Source: Strobilurus pachycystidiatus | Taxonomy: Eukaryota; Basidiomycota; Agaricomycetes; Agaricales; Physalacriaceae | Assembly (NCBI GenBank): GCA_019915135.1 | Contig: JAHLMK010000014.1 | Span: 248,001-312,000 of the forward strand | DNA: 64,000 nt | Reading direction: 5' to 3' | Part shown: positions 50,215 to 63,814 of the stretch, piece by piece | Layout: the number at the start of each line of letters is the position of its first letter | Position numbering within the stretch: the first letter of the stretch is position 1 | Program-made: the position numbers and the translations under genes | The notes under the pieces: generated by a model | Seen by the model: only the letters and a program-made list of their open reading frames with translations | Told to the model about the DNA's origin: nothing | The model's database searches: none

Positions 50215-53200
50215 CTATATCTTTCTCTCAGCCATAGCATACAGCACGTCCTTGTCAGCAGACTCGTCTACTAAGGACCGGAATCTACCATTAGATATGC
50301 TGAGGAGTGCTTTTGGGCTGTCAAATTCGACGATACGACCGGCATCGAGGACCATCTGAGGTAGGTTGAACGAACTTATAGAGAGGAGATATAGAAGTCG
50401 ACGTACGATTCTGTCTGCATCCATAATGGTTTGAAGCCGATGTGCCACGGTGATGAGCGTCATATCGGATTTCAATTCAGTTCGTAGAGAAGACTGAATG
50501 ATCCCGTCGGTCTTGTAGTCTGCAAAAGCCGTCGTCAGTCTTCTCAGACCATATCAATCCCGCGGGAGGTGCTACTGTACCTATAGCAGAAGTGGCTGAG
50601 ACGAGCGTTAGCGCATGGCAATCATGAGCATGATGACGATGGACTCACCCTCATCAAGGATGAGTAATTTGCTCCCTCTTACAAGAGCGCGGGCTAGAGC
50701 CAAGATTTGGCGTTGTCCGACCGAAAGATTGGAGCCACCAGACGAGATGGCACTGTCCAGCGTTATCCTGCCCTCCTCCATCTCGCTCTGGAGGGAGAAG
50801 AGCCCTGCGCGCCGCAGGGCATCGTTCAATGTGGCATCGTCGTATTGATCGAAGGGATCCAAGTTTTGTCGCAAAGATCCACTCAGCAATTCAGGCTATG
50901 CTTGGTCAGTTATGAGGACCGCTGATACCGTAGAGGTACGTACCACTTGAGGAATGATTGTGATCTTGGAACGCAGCTCGTCCAAGTTGACGCCTTTCGT
51001 AGATAAGCCATCGTATATGACATTCCCTTCCGTGAAAATACAGCGGAGAAGTGAAAGCGTCAAGGAACTCTTCCCGGACCCGGTACGGCCAACTGGTAGT
51101 TCTTGAGCACCCAGTCAAGACAGCGGGAAGCACTCGTCCACTCACCGATACCAATCCGCTCACCCGCGTTGATAGTGAAGTTGAGATCGTGCAGAACCTT
51201 GGCACCATCCGGAGAATACCTTGCTGTAAGGTTTTCGACATGAAGCGTACCGCTAGCGGGCCAGTAAGCGGGTGGGACTCCGTCCTTGGTCGGCTTCTCT
51301 TCGTGTTCGATTTCAAGGTAGCCGTGAATACGCTCCAGACTACCAAAGAGGCTCAGTCATTCGGAATTGTGCTCGGTCAAATCTGATTATAATACCTGTT
51401 ACCTATAGAGGAGGTTAGCTAAGACAGAAGAATGGGACAGTCAGGCAGAACACACCTTGAACCTCAAACGTATTAAGCAACCGGACCCACCAGAGGATCA
51501 TGCTACTGAACCCGACGGCCATGTTGAGTGAGAAACCAACGTTCGACGCGTTTTGCGGTTGTCCATACACGAGGTACGCGGCAAGACTGGCGGAGAATAA
51601 ACTTCCGAGAACCTTGATACGAACATTGATCCAACGGTTCAAGTTGTAGAACGTGCGGGCTGTCCGAGTGTACTTGTCGATACGCTTGTAAGATTCTTCC
51701 ATGAAGCTATTTTGTGCTCCATAAGCACGTATAGAGGCTTTGAAAACGGGTCAGCCGTTAAGTAACAGCCTGCAGATATTTGCGACTCACTGAGACCAGC
51801 GATAGCAGCACCAAAGCTACGACGAATGATGAGACAAGCTGCAAAACATATACGGAAAAAGTCGCACTGGGCCATGACCGGAGACTTGGCGTTCGACATC
51901 TCACGCTTCACCGAAAGTTGCGCCTTCATGTAGACCTGACCAAGCCAGTAACCAAAGCAGCCGACCGCGAGACCGAGGAAGATGAAGACTGGCGTGAAAT
52001 AGATGACGGCGCAAAACTTGAATATCATGCTCAGTGACATGTGCGACAGATACATGAGGGTATCGGGGACTGGCCCATCCACTGCAATGTAAGTTAGTAT
52101 GGTACTCATCATAGCAGATATCGAGGGTCCGTTACCTGCACGAATGTCCTGAGTGCACCTGGTGATGATTCGGGAGGTCGGGGTCGTATCAAGCCACCTA
52201 ACGACGACATTGAGCATGCCAGATGATATGGAGATTGAGAAACTACCTGAGGGTAGAGCCGAGAATAGACTCCATTAATTGGCAGTTGATTGAGCGAGAA
52301 GCCCTGATGGCCCCATACACATAAGTCACAAAGGACACGAAGTAGAAAGAGAGGGCCACGAGAAGGATCAGGCCTAGATTGCATTAAGTAGGTTCTGCCA
52401 GCCGCCTGGGGTTTTTGCATAGACACACCATAGATTCCAATGTATTTCAGAGCCGGGACATCAGCGGACGCGTGGTCGTCGTACTGTGAAGCCCAGTATC
52501 CCAAAAACCACGTCTGCAAGGTGTTTGCAAGTTCCTGAAGCGCATACGCACCAAGGTATGCGACAAAGAACAGCAGGACATGATTCCCACCGAGCGCAGT
52601 TAAATAGAGTTTCACTGTCGAGAGTCAGGAGACGAGGAACGCGTAGTGTTCAATGGCTTACGGGAGGCCCAGCTGAGACGGCCCTCTTGGATCTCTTCCG
52701 CAACGATCAACTTGCCATCGGACTTCTTTCCCTCACCCTCACCCTCTGCTTCGCCTTCGTCTTCAGCGTTTACGTCCTCTTCATCTCTTTTAAGAGCTTC
52801 GGCGTCTTCCTTTGCTTCCTTAGCAAGTGCCTTGTTCTTAGCGAGAGCCTCGGTCAGATTGCCCTGGGTGGCGATTCGTCCGTCTTTGAGAGAGACTACG
52901 AACTGAGCAATGGGGCTCGCCCTGGCAATGTTGTGGGTCTTTCAATGCTGGTTAGGCTCAAAAGCATTGGGCAGAAGACTGGAGACATACCACCAAGATG
53001 ACAGTCCTTCCTTTGACCAAGTCTCCCTTGAAGCATTTCTCAATGATCCACTTCGAAGTGTGCACACTGTGAATCGTTTAGAAGACTGTCCTTGTGGGGA
53101 TGAGAATAGATTCACTCAAGGGCAGCAAGAACATCGTCCAACAGAATGATGGAAGCGCTAGAGTAGATTGCCCGCGCCAGGGTAACACGCGCCTTCTGTC

Positions 53201-56200
53201 CGCCACTGAGGGTAAGACCTTTCTCGCCGACTTCCGTCTGGTCGCCCGCTTCGAAGAGGGTCAAGTCGCGGTTCAGTCCACATTGCCGAATAACCTTCTT
53301 GTAACGTTCCTCGTCATACTCGGCGCCAAAGAGAATGTTTTCCTGCATCCGTCAGCGACGCCTTCTCATCGTCATGATCAATGCATTACCTTGATTGTAG
53401 AGTTGAGCACCCAAGACTCCTGCGCAGCATAAGCAACGCCACCCTCGCGAGGCAGGTTGAACCAGGATCCCGGTCCAGAAGGAATGAAGTGCATTTCGCC
53501 TAGATTCAATCGTCAGACCGCGCTCACGCCGATTCAAACATGGACCCACCGAGTAACGCCATTAGCAGAGAAGTCTTCCCGGAGCCTGTGGGTCCAATCA
53601 CAAGGTTGATAGAGTTCTGATGGAAGACAAGCTCGTCATCGATGCGGAGGAGGAACTCGCGCTTCGAAGGCGTCGCAGCACCGCTGGTATCATAACCGTT
53701 TGACCAGGAGAAGGTCGCCTGTCCAAAACCGAGTTCTTTACGTGGGCCGTCGACGGGGACCACAGGGATCTGCTCCTTCTCAGAGAACGAATCGAGCAAC
53801 TCAGTCTGGGGCAACGTCAGCCAGGGAGGAATGAAGAGCGGAAGATGGACCGTACTGTGCGCAAAAAGTCCGTCAGACGGTCCAAAGAAACCTTTCCAGC
53901 AGTCACTCGGATCACAGTAAAAAGAAGGCGTTGCAACTCCGTAGAGAACATGTTGAAGACGGTCATGCTAGAGAAGACCTTTGATGCGCTCAATTCCTCC
54001 TTCATAACGAGAGTCTATAGTCGAGAGTGAGCCTGAATATCACAAGTTAGGAAAGGCTGAACCGACATATGTCGCGTAGGTGGCCATCATAGTGAAGAGA
54101 GGAATCAAGAAGCTGGAGAAAGCGGTGAGCGAGTTGGGTACGTCGCATGCAAAAAATTACTTGATCAGTCCAGTCGCGAGGGCCAAGAGTTGCTGGCGCT
54201 TGATGCAGAAGAGCTCTTCCTCTCGCTTCTCGGCGATGCGCCGGTCCATCTTACGTTCCCAACCAAAGAGTTTCACCATGCGCATGATGTTGATGACTAG
54301 GAGATCAGTCAAGTTAGACTTGCCCAAAATGAGAAGCAATGTCCTCTCACCTTCAGTAACCGACTGCACACGACCGTCCGTCTTCTTCAATGTCGATGCC
54401 TGGACGTTTTGAACCACCTTCGCGAGGGAACCCGGTAAGGGAATACTGATGATGATGACAGCCAGTCCAACAAGCGCACTCCATCCCAGGATAGCATACA
54501 AGAATATGACGCAGAACACAACCGACACAGGTGTATACACGACGAGCTGAATGAAATCGCGAGAGCCCACAATGTTGCCGAGATCAGTCGTGACCAAGTT
54601 GTTGATCTTGCCAACGAGGTTTTTGGTCTCGGGGTCCTTTGCTGCTGAAGCCTCCTTGTCCTTCTTGGACCCATCCGCGGACTTGACGCTGGCAGAGCTG
54701 CCTTCGAGGGTGGTCTCGCGAGAGTGGGCTTCGGTGTCGGAAGACGTAGGGGAGTTGAGAGTAGCCTCTGTATGACTTGATCCTTCCGGAGAGTGTTCGG
54801 CATTGGGAGGCGTAATCGCTCCAGGAGTTACTGGCTCGGATCCAGCGGGAGTGGATGGGGTCGAGGTGCTGCTGTGTGCCTCCGCCTTCATGCGAATGCG
54901 CAGCGAATGTTCAAAGACAAGCTGGGTAAGGATTGCCTCGCATCGCACAAGAAGACGCGTCTGCCTTGAGTTTGGCCATCTTAACCGAGCGAGAAGAGTG
55001 GCAGACTTACAGTGGTGAAGATATACCAATCAAAGGCGATGGAGCTGATGGTGGGACCAACGAACAGCCACGCGATCCACAACCACGGACGATATTCCAC
55101 CGACTCTTTGTCCCTGGCTTCGAGATAGCTACGACCTGTCGGCAAGACATTCGACGAGGAACGAAAGACCTACTTGAGCAGCCTGTTGATGCCAATTGGA
55201 GCGGCGAAATCAGCGCAGACTTGCACGAGAAGCATGCAGACGAGCATAGTGTAATCTCTGGCAAATACCCGCATTATACCCCAGAAAAGATGGCGGTTGC
55301 TGGCGCCTGAAAAGGAATCGAGGTGCTGATGATCATGTAAACCTCAGTGTAAGTTTACGAGTGACATGGTAAGGGCACTAACCTTGAAAGCTCTCTGCTT
55401 GAGAAACCTCGAGGTGTCATAATCCGCGAGATGAGGGAGCGCATCGTATGGCAAGTGGGAGACCTTGGAGGCAGCCCTCACGACAGGGTCCATCCAGACA
55501 TAAAGGACCAAGGACGCGATGGGTGCGGTCTGCTCTGCAGGAGGGATACCCGGATTGCTGGAATCAACAGGGTTGTACTCCCGAGGGATGAACAACGGAA
55601 CGATAACCGAAACGAGGCCGAGTACGGCAACCTTTGTCCACAAGTGCCAGCCTTCCTTGATGTCCTGTGGGAGCGCGAAGAAAGACGTCAAGGGTACCAG
55701 GTCCCGATACACGTAGATGATCATGGTAGGAAGGAGGACGAAGTGCATGTGGTGGATGGATGCGCGCGCCCATGTTTTCCTGGCTGTTACGGATATGAGA
55801 GCCAGCAGTGACGTGTAGAGCTGCATTGCAGGTGTTATCAGTAACACGAAACTCCTCAAACCCATTTCAGGTCTGGAGTCCCAAGGGGGTTAGTGGTAAG
55901 AGGACGCACATAAGTCATGCAATGGGCAGCGGCAATCCACTTGCTCTTCTTGTTCTTCCTTGCCGCGCCAGCGAAGCTGTTATTGTGTTCTATGTTGACC
56001 AGCGTCGCAATAGCCAAAGCAAGAAGAGTCAGGTTGCCCAACAGTCGGAGGACGCGCCATACATATATTATGGTACCGCCACCATGCTCTGATACGTGAC
56101 GCTTGAAGTAGCCAATTATGCCAATGGAATGCACAGTGGATTCGGCGGTTTCTGCGACGGGTGGAGGCGGGGGCTTCTTGGTGACACGTCTGCACAAGGC

Positions 56201-56462
56201 CTGCACGTTGTCGGCGGTAAAGATGATTTGAATGAGGAAGATAACCAGAGACGCGATGGCAAAATAGAGTGGGAAGATGAGCGTATTTGAGAAGAGTCTG
56301 GCGGCCCTGTTAGCGGCGGGGCGAGTCAAGTGAATCTGCAACGTACTTAATCGTCTCTATCGTCAATATCTCACTGAGGGGGGACGCGTCCATCACTGTT
56401 TGGAACCTCTTGAAGGAGGAGTCCGTCATAGCACTGAATGTTGCGCTGAAACTAGGTGCCAT
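50215..56462 (-). CDS. ABCC (MRP-type) ABC transporter, copy 2
   Basis: Second ABCC gene, in inverted orientation to 31741-38013, with the same intron-exon plan. Start MAPSFSATFSAMTDSS at 56462; end VLYAMAERKI at 50215. All key motifs are kept: NBD1 GPTGSGKTS, LSGGQ, LLDDV; NBD2 [25 protein letters not shown]. The same 15-nt micro-exon is at 50581-50595. No premature stop was seen. Compared with copy 1, the first roughly 330 residues and the extreme C terminus differ clearly. The segment from TMD1 through NBD1 and most of TMD2 is almost identical, including introns. Six nucleotides are missing in the YLEARDKESVEYRPW region relative to copy 1. Expected function as for copy 1; differences in the N-terminal helices could change substrate range. 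Confidence 0.9.
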
Positions 56463-57474
56463 CACGAAGATGGAGGTGAATGCAACCTAGTCCGAACTTC
56501 AGTGCTTGATATAGGCACAACGCATGCGGCAGAGGGTTCGGATAGCGCGGAAAGAGATGGATACCCATTTCCCATGAGACCAGGTAATAATAGTATGCTA
56601 GCATGTGGTTGCTGACAGCGTTGAACACATTCAATTCAATACGGTGTTGCCCACAGCCCAAGTCGGCCCCACGGCTGTCACGAGCGTTGCTGGGAAGGTG
56701 GCCCAGAAATTCGTCTGGTCGTGCGCCGCCGTAGTTGAGCGGAATGGTGATGCAGCTACGCGAATTGAGTGTTGGTCCTTGTGGGTTCCATGGGATCGAT
56801 AACCAGAACTTGTCGTCGGTAGACATAGTGGTCAAGACTCGAGAGCACAGAAGCCCTAACCCTAGCCGATCAGAGTTTCGGCACATTCCGTATTGCCGCA
56901 ATGCCGTTCGGCGTCCGTCCATAACAGGTCCAGAGTCCAGACTCAGGACTGTTCTGGCAGCTACTGGCAGTGTTCTTCCTCTACTGCGAACCGTGCACAA
57001 TAAAATCACACCGATGCTGATACTCTATTCTTTCATGAAGGTTCTCTCTGGATACAACAATCAAGCCAAATGTCCGGAAACGTCTCAGGCCGCTGCAAAA
57101 TAAGTTGAAGACAGTCACTCGAATTGATCTCAGACTTCTTGGGGGCCTTCAAGAACAGGCAGAGATGCGTCTGCATCTGGAGAATTTGCTCAGAGAGCTT
57201 TAGGTTTCAAAATTTCATGCTCAGGCCGTGTGACATGGTACAATTTCAGTCGATTGGCGAGACTTTCCTTGGGACCAGCGGCAGACTCCGATGTCGGGAA
57301 AACAACTTGAACCTGTGGTCGTCTCTTCGAACCAGTCTTACAGTCTTGTCAATTCGAGACCACCAGTGATGACCTGAGAAACCTGATCGTTGAGTATTGT
57401 CGTTAGATTTGCAGAAATTCTCCACCAGAGAAAAGAGTGATAGATTCAAGTTGTTTGTATGGTGGTGTCAACAA
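56463..57474. other. Spacer upstream of ABCC copy 2
   Basis: A minus-strand open frame runs 57009-56452 into the transporter start (contains MSTDDKFWLSIPWNPQG). It could include an upstream exon of the transporter but has no counterpart before copy 1. Another minus frame contains TNFWATFPATLVTAV, reminiscent of a membrane transporter C terminus; too short to call. Confidence 0.3.
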
Positions 57475-59552
57475 TCACTGAAGAAGCGACGCCATCGTCT
57501 GCTCGTCAAACCTAGGAATGATCTGGCACTTGAAAGGCTCGAGCCGACTATCATGATCATCACGTTAGCGTGATTGCAGCACGGGCATGAAAGTCAACAT
57601 ACTTGACGGGTCCGCCCTCCTCCTTGTATTCGGGCATCACAGGTTCCCCGTTGTGGTCAGTAGCAGGCTTGATGTCAAACGCGGAGAGGCACATCGCGAT
57701 GGTGATGAATAGAGAAGCATCCGCGAGGAGACGACCGGGGCAGATACTGCCAAAATAGACTTCAGTTGGCTTTTATCATGCAAGCGGGAAGATGTTCTCC
57801 GTACCGACGACCGAATCCGAACAGCGGCGCTACGCTGGGATCGTCCTCTGGTGTCGGTCCCAGGAACCTTTCTGGGCGGAACTCTTCTGGGTTCGAGTAG
57901 ACGTTGGGATCGCGGCACATTTTCCTGGATTTCTTGGTAAGGACTTGAATGTGTAGTACAGAGGAAAGATTCTGACCAGATATTGAAGATGACGATACTG
58001 TTCTTGGGAATGAAATATCCATCATGCACGTCGTCCTCGGTGGTAGAATGGGGCAAGCCTGTTGACAGATTAAACGACGAAGGCACACTTCTCGTTGAGA
58101 TTACCTGAAGGGACAGCTGGATGCGCTCGCAGCACCTCTACAATACCAATCAGCATACGATGGGCTTGGAGTCAAGGTCGCCACTCGCCTTTGATCAAAG
58201 CGTTAACGTAGGGTAGATTCTCTCGATCCTCAAAGCTTGGGAGCCTGTCGCGTCCAACAACGTCGTCGATTTCAGCTTGCGCTTTCTTCTGTATCGACGG
58301 ATGCAGGATCATGAGAAGGAAGAACATGTGAACTGTAATTGCCGTCTATGCGACGTCAACCGAATGACTTTGTGAAAAGTAGCGGGAAACTGACAGTTTC
58401 GCCTCCGCCTGCGAACGCCAAGTTGACTGAGCAATCGAATGAAAGAGTGAGGGCTGTAACGTACCACCAAACATAGACCCTGCCGCATGTCTAAGCGCTT
58501 CTTCTTGTTCGGGGGACAATTTCTTGTTCAACCAATTGGCAGTGAACGACTCCTCCGCAGTTCCGTCCGCCTAACATGCATTAGTCAAATGAGACCAGTA
58601 TCCACAGGAACGCATCTAACGAGTCCTTTTTTGACGTAGTTGAAGGGGATGTCAATCATCGCCGGGTACAATGGACGCCACAGCCTAGCCTGTTTTTGGA
58701 ATCCAGCGCCGGGAAACCATTCGGGAACGTAACGCACTACGGTACGGTCATCATCATCAATGAAACTTGACACAAGGAGCATTACTGACGGATTGGCATC
58801 TGGTTGACCATGTACCCACCGGGAGCACAGCCTTTGTTGAACGAATCCATGCAGTCGTTACCGGCTTTGACAAACTCATCGTCACTGTCCTTGACCTGGT
58901 ATCCGTACGCTACGCGTAGAATGATGGAGCCGGCGTGTCTATCGAATCAAATGAGCGAGTATAGACCATCATCTGTCTGACACCTACTGGAAGCAATGCT
59001 CATAGAGCTGATCGGGGCGACGCACACAATGCTGGAGGAAGTCGCGCGCGTGCTGCTCCTCCTGTGGCCAAAACTGCTTCAGTGCGAAAGGGTTCCCCAA
59101 CTCCTCGTGGAAAGTCTTGCGATACAACTTGAAGCGCGGTCCGTAAGGCGTGAATGCCATAGCACCTTCCCAGCCCATCAAGTCGGCCATGGGAATGAAC
59201 GGACGCGACGAGTATACGGCATTGCGACGTTCGAGGATTTCGTTGGCCTTCTTAACGGTGTTGACGACAACAATGTGCGCTCCGAATGCAGAGACAGAAA
59301 TGAGAGGACCTGATTGGTTACTGTCAGGACCAGCGACGACTCAAACGAAGCAGTGAGATGGACGGTACCCCATTTATCCGCCCATTGCCCGTATGTCTGC
59401 CAGTCAAATTTGATAGGAAAATCGAAGAGGTTTCCCAGTAGTGGTAGTCCAGGCGGTCCTGGGGGCATGGGGTGCCTTGGTCGGCTTGTAAAGTACCGCC
59501 CAGCGAAGAGCGCGCCAATCAGAATCAGGACTGCCTCGGTGACGGACAACAT
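57475..59552 (-). CDS. Cytochrome P450 monooxygenase
   Basis: Multi-exon class II (microsomal) P450 of about 520 residues. An N-terminal membrane anchor (MLSVTEAVLILIGALFAGRY) is followed by the proline hinge PRHPMPPGPPGLPLLGN. MAFTPYGPRFKLYRKTFHEE is the C-helix region. The I-helix AGxET motif is spread over a 14-nt micro-exon at 58408-58395 (GGGETTAIT after splicing). The K-helix has IKEVLR (ExxR). Then LPHSTTEDDVHDGYFIPKNS, the PERF motif NPEEFRPERF, and the heme loop LFGFGRR-SICPGR with Cys ligand, split by an intron. The C terminus is LEPFKCQIIPRFDEQTMASL. All hallmark motifs are present, so it is probably functional. It resembles the O-methylsterigmatocystin-oxidoreductase-like group expanded in wood-decay fungi; substrate unknown. 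Confidence 0.92.
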
Positions 59553-60268
59553 AGTGCTGTGGCGGATTGTGGTGTCTGAATCACTGTGCAGTATAAATTG
59601 TGTGGGAGTCGCCCACAGTTCCGATCAGAAAGTGGCGAAGCGACTCGTTAGCCCATAAGGAATGGTTCGGAGAAGGATAGGGAGGTCGACGGTCATGATC
59701 ATCTGTGAAGGGTGGTAAAGACATGCGAACTTATGCGAACCCTTTTTGAACCTAAGTTAGCAGGGCTGGGTCGGAGGGCAGAATGTCGTGGTCTCGTCAT
59801 GAGCACTGCGTCAGAGTTTCCCTGATAACTTCCGTCCATGGGATACACTCAGCACTATCGACGCGCAAGCTGAACGTTCAAACTGGACTGCGCGGTTCCC
59901 GTGTAACATGGCAGAGACCGCGTCGATGATCGTGTTAGTTTGCCGACGGCGCGTGAAAGCAAGGCATCAATGAGATAGGGGTTGCCTCGTCCACAGTGTT
60001 CAACTCAGGTCATAAGTACTGGTTCTTGACTGGTTCCCTGTTTCATTCCACTCGGATTCCACTCTTCAAAGTCCAAAAGCGCTTCAAGCCTGAAGCTCGG
60101 GCTTCTGATAGAATCGGGTCTCGCGCAAGTCCGACGATCGGCTGATATTGCCACTGGGCTACTACTTACAGTTGAGAACAGTATGTACCAAGAACTTATG
60201 TATTCAAGCTGTAAAGGATGTGGGCTAAAGAGTGTACTTGATCAACGACTTCTTGCAGTAATGTCCCA
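59553..60268. other. Intergenic
   Basis: Upstream region of the P450 gene and 3' flank of the DUF6534 gene. No ORF or repeat of note. Confidence 0.4.
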
Positions 60269-62382
60269 TCACACTGCCTGTGTAATCTTGCCCGACGGGG
60301 ACGATAACCTCCCGTCCTCAGAGTACACGTCCTACCAAAGGATTCAGAGCATGAGCGACGCGTTTTGAGGACTTGATTGGACACTTACAGTCGTCTTATT
60401 GATGGTGATAGCTATTGCCCGGTCGTTGTCATCCTGTGAGTACGTCAATCTCCTGTTATTCTTTTTCGGTACCAACATCCTGAGTCCTGACCTGGGTATC
60501 ACCCGTCGCATTGATACGACGCGACAAGTTATAGCTCTCCGATATATAAGCTGTCTGGACGCCACCGCTGGATTCGTTAGCTTTTCGGATGAAGCCCCTC
60601 GAGTTGAGAGTGACCATAAGGGAATTCGTGTACACTGTTGAATTCTGCCGTCAATGTAACCTGAAGAGCTTTCGGAAAACGTACGTCGATCCACTGATGG
60701 AGTAGGGATTAGCATGAGGGTGCAGGACGCGCAAAAAGAGGCTCACTGATCAGGTAGAATGACATATAAATGAATGTCTGGTCCAACGCGTGCAGCTGGA
60801 GAAAAATCGACAAAGGAAAGAAAAACTTGAGTGCAGGGAGCGTACTGTTGCCAGGTCAAGGATGGCGCAAATACTGGTTGGGATGCCTGCTAAATGTCAG
60901 TAGACGCTCAACAGTTCATGAACGCCCAATCGCACCCGTGTTGAATGTGAACACAATCTACGACAATGAGCCAAACGGAACTTTTCTCAAGTAGCTCGCT
61001 TCTCACCAGGCGGTTCAAGAGATCCCGAGTCTTCTTATATTTTGTCTTGGCCCGCTGCAGGTAAGAGACCATTGCCACAGTGATCGCGACATCCGTGACT
61101 GCACCAAACGCATTGAGGATGGTACACAGAGTCTGTACGAAAGTCAACACATTTTCTCGACATGTTAAAAGCTTTTCGCTACGCCACTACGAACCCGCTG
61201 CTCGACAAGCTGGTCAAGGCCGGAGTAATGTATCCTATCATCCAAGTTTTAATGTGCACTGAACTCAAGGGAAACTTGGACTCGCGTTAATGAGGTGTAC
61301 ACTGAAGCACCACGCATGTAATGAGAACATTATTTCGCTCAGTTGTCAAGGGAAGACGAACCGTATATCAGAACTTGATAAAGTCAACTCAACTGTCTTC
61401 GGGAGAAGGTGCCAGGTCACTCACCGAAAGTCGCGAGCGACAAGAGTGACTTTTGTCGAATGAGCACGGAATCAGAACTAGCGACCATTGACTCACAACA
61501 GCCCCAGCAATAAACCAGCTCTTGCTCACTGCAAACATCAGTCTTGAATGCACATCGACTATGCTGCCACCTACAGCCGTAAATACGCCAACAGTAGAAT
61601 CTGGAGACACTTGAGCTTATGGACGGTCAAGGAGAGAAGGACTTACTGTTGTACAGCAAAGGCTAGAGCTCCGCCGAAGTAGAGCTCTATCATGATCATC
61701 CTGACCAAAATATCAGTACATCTCATTTCGAGTGCGGGGAAGATCTATACTGGTGCATTTTGTCCATCGCGAGCGGATCTCCGTGGTCTAGGAAGAAGTT
61801 TCAGAGCAGCCATCAGCGAAGCTTCACGAGGTAAACACAAACTGGTGATAGTGTATTGGTAGACCGCAGCTGCATAACAATTCAGACGTTTCACATTGAA
61901 CAAACATAAACACAGACCACACAAAAGGACCTGTTGAACGGTGTCGCATATGAATACAAAGCCAACCTAGTGAGGGCTTCGTAACCACGGACGCCGCAAA
62001 GAACGAGAGGGCGGGACAAACCAAAATCCGTACGGCCAGATAGTCATTGTGGCTGTTACTATGGTAGTAATACCAGACTGGAGGTGGAAATCACTCTATG
62101 TCAGCCTTCAGAGACAGATTGAAGCGTACTCTGAATGACTCCAACTACATATGAGCGGTCAGAACGATGTCATCCACCGACGCGAGATACCCACCGCCAT
62201 ACAATCTGTGGTTTAATGTTTAGTGACTGCATGGGGAGGAACTGAAAACATACAGCGAAGTGATGACGATTGAATCGTACAGGACGCCTAGGCTAAAGAG
62301 GGAAATTCAAGTTCCAGTCCAAAATCTATAGGACGCCGCACAGGAGAACGTACGTATTGTGTATCGTCGCCGCTACCACCAT
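60269..62382 (-). CDS. DUF6534-type integral membrane protein
   Basis: Seven-helix membrane protein of the DUF6534 family, greatly expanded in Agaricomycetes. About 15 short exons were traced on the minus strand. The N terminus is MVVAATIHNT-LGVLYDSIVI, then LLYGVGVIQ-IWYYYHSNSH and VGFVFICDTVQQVLLC-AAVY. Next come NHGDPLAMDKMHQMIMIELY, GGALAFAVQQ-FYCWRIYG, VSKSWFIAGAV and TLCTILNAFGAVTDVAITVA. SYLQRAKTKYKKTRDLLNRL joins a 22-nt micro-exon (IVFTFNT) and AGIPTSICAILDLAT. FIYMSFYLIS joins MYTNSLMVTLNSRGFIRKA, the family signature near the end. The hydrophilic tail ends SPSGKITQAV at a TGA (60271-60269). No function is established for the family. Confidence 0.8.
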
Positions 62383-63197
62383 GGCTGGCTATGCGTCAGT
62401 CGTCTCTCTCCTTCGAGTATACAATATTGGCTGTAAGGATCTGAGCCGGGAGGATCGGGAAGCGTTAACGTTCACGGCCAGAGTTTTGCAAGAAGAATCA
62501 CCCCAGATATATAGCGTTCGCGGTGTGAGATCCTCCACCATATGCCCTCCCTTGGTGCCGTAAGAATAAGAAGACGGAGTTGAGCTGTCACACGAAACGT
62601 AGATGCATTCGGCACATCATCTCTGCGTTTACGACACCCGCAAGAGGGTTGCGTTTTTCTTGAATTCCACGCATAGGGTAGCCTGAGGGTAGCGCTCCCA
62701 CTCCTAGTGGGATCAGATCTCAGCACCGATTGTCGAGGAAGATGCGACAACGTAATTCTCACACGAGGCCACCCGCTTGAGCGCGCGGTCGTTTGAAGCG
62801 TCACAATACGCGTGAGCTATTGTATAATAGTGAGAGTGGTTAGCTAGGAATGAAGCTGGCACTGGGTCCAATTGATTAGTTGACGAGGGAGACCCTTTAT
62901 GAGGCAACAAAATTAGTACTTAGTTAGCTATAGGAAGACACCCGCATAAGACTACTCAGGAGTTGCTTTGTGTGTCGCGGTAGGGACGCCGGGACGGCGA
63001 CTGTCAATTCGCTAACAGTCGAAGGTGGCGCCATGGCCCTATGTAAGGATGTTCGGACATAATGCCAAGTGATAAGTCCCTGCAACCGACGGCGTTCAGA
63101 AAAATAGAGCCGCAAAAGAAGCGCTAGCTTGAGGCGGATTGAGGTCGAACTCAGGTCGAACTGATCACACAATGTTGGGGGTTAGCAAGAAAGATGC
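62383..63197. other. Intergenic, nothing recognised
   Basis: Upstream region of the DUF6534 gene. No supported ORF; no repeat recognised before R1 copy 3. Confidence 0.4.
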
Positions 63198-63295
63198 ACG
63201 TGAAAAAGTGAGCTGTTGCTCAGATTTCGTCAGGTCATGCACAGCCGGGTACGAATGGAGAAGGTTTTTAGTAGGGGTAGGGATATAGGAACAAG
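63198..63295 (+). repeat. Dispersed repeat R1, copy 3 (partial)
   Basis: ACGTGAA, then a shifted stretch, GTGAGCTGTTGCTCAGATTT, CACAGCCGGGTACGAATGGA and a GGATATAGGA block align with the first 100 bp of the R1 copies at 7846 and 9945. Homology fades after about 63295. Confidence 0.7.
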
Positions 63296-63814
63296 AACAC
63301 AGTACAATGAAATGGGCCTGTTCTTGCCTCGAGTCTGCGCAATGGGACCCATCCAACAAAGGAGGGAAACAGACCTTCCGCAATAACAATATGACTGCTC
63401 CGAGCTACGTCGCAAGCGTAGTCCTCAAGGGATTGAATGCATCCTTCTTGATGGATCAAAGTCACAGGTGTTAGTATTTGATCGTAAGACATCAATTAGC
63501 GTCCCCACAGAGTCCGGGAAAACACACATTGCCTTTGGTCAAGGTCAAGATCAGAGCGAAGGTCTCGTTTGGAGGAAATGGGGTGTCATGTTCAAGGGCC
63601 TGAGCTACCCAAATTGTCAAGGTGGAAAGTAAGTCAGTACTTACCTGATCAGCTGGCACAGTGTCGAGTACGGATGTGGACCGTATGCCAGTCTGAAGCC
63701 ATGCATCTCCACATTCACTACCGCGGCAGGCTAAATTCATGATAACTAAATCTCTCAACAAGAATGCGCAAAGGAAAGACTATGAGGACCTACACTCTGC
63801 CCAGTCTCGTCCTT

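Noticed and set aside
56640..56760. Minus-strand peptide TNFWATFPATLVTAV as an MFS transporter C terminus
   Set aside because: About 30 residues only, no other MFS helices nearby.
56452..57009. Minus-strand 185-codon ORF running into ABCC copy 2, possible extra N-terminal exon
   Set aside because: Copy 1 has no equivalent upstream sequence, and the frame lacks clear transmembrane helices; the common MAPS start explains both genes.
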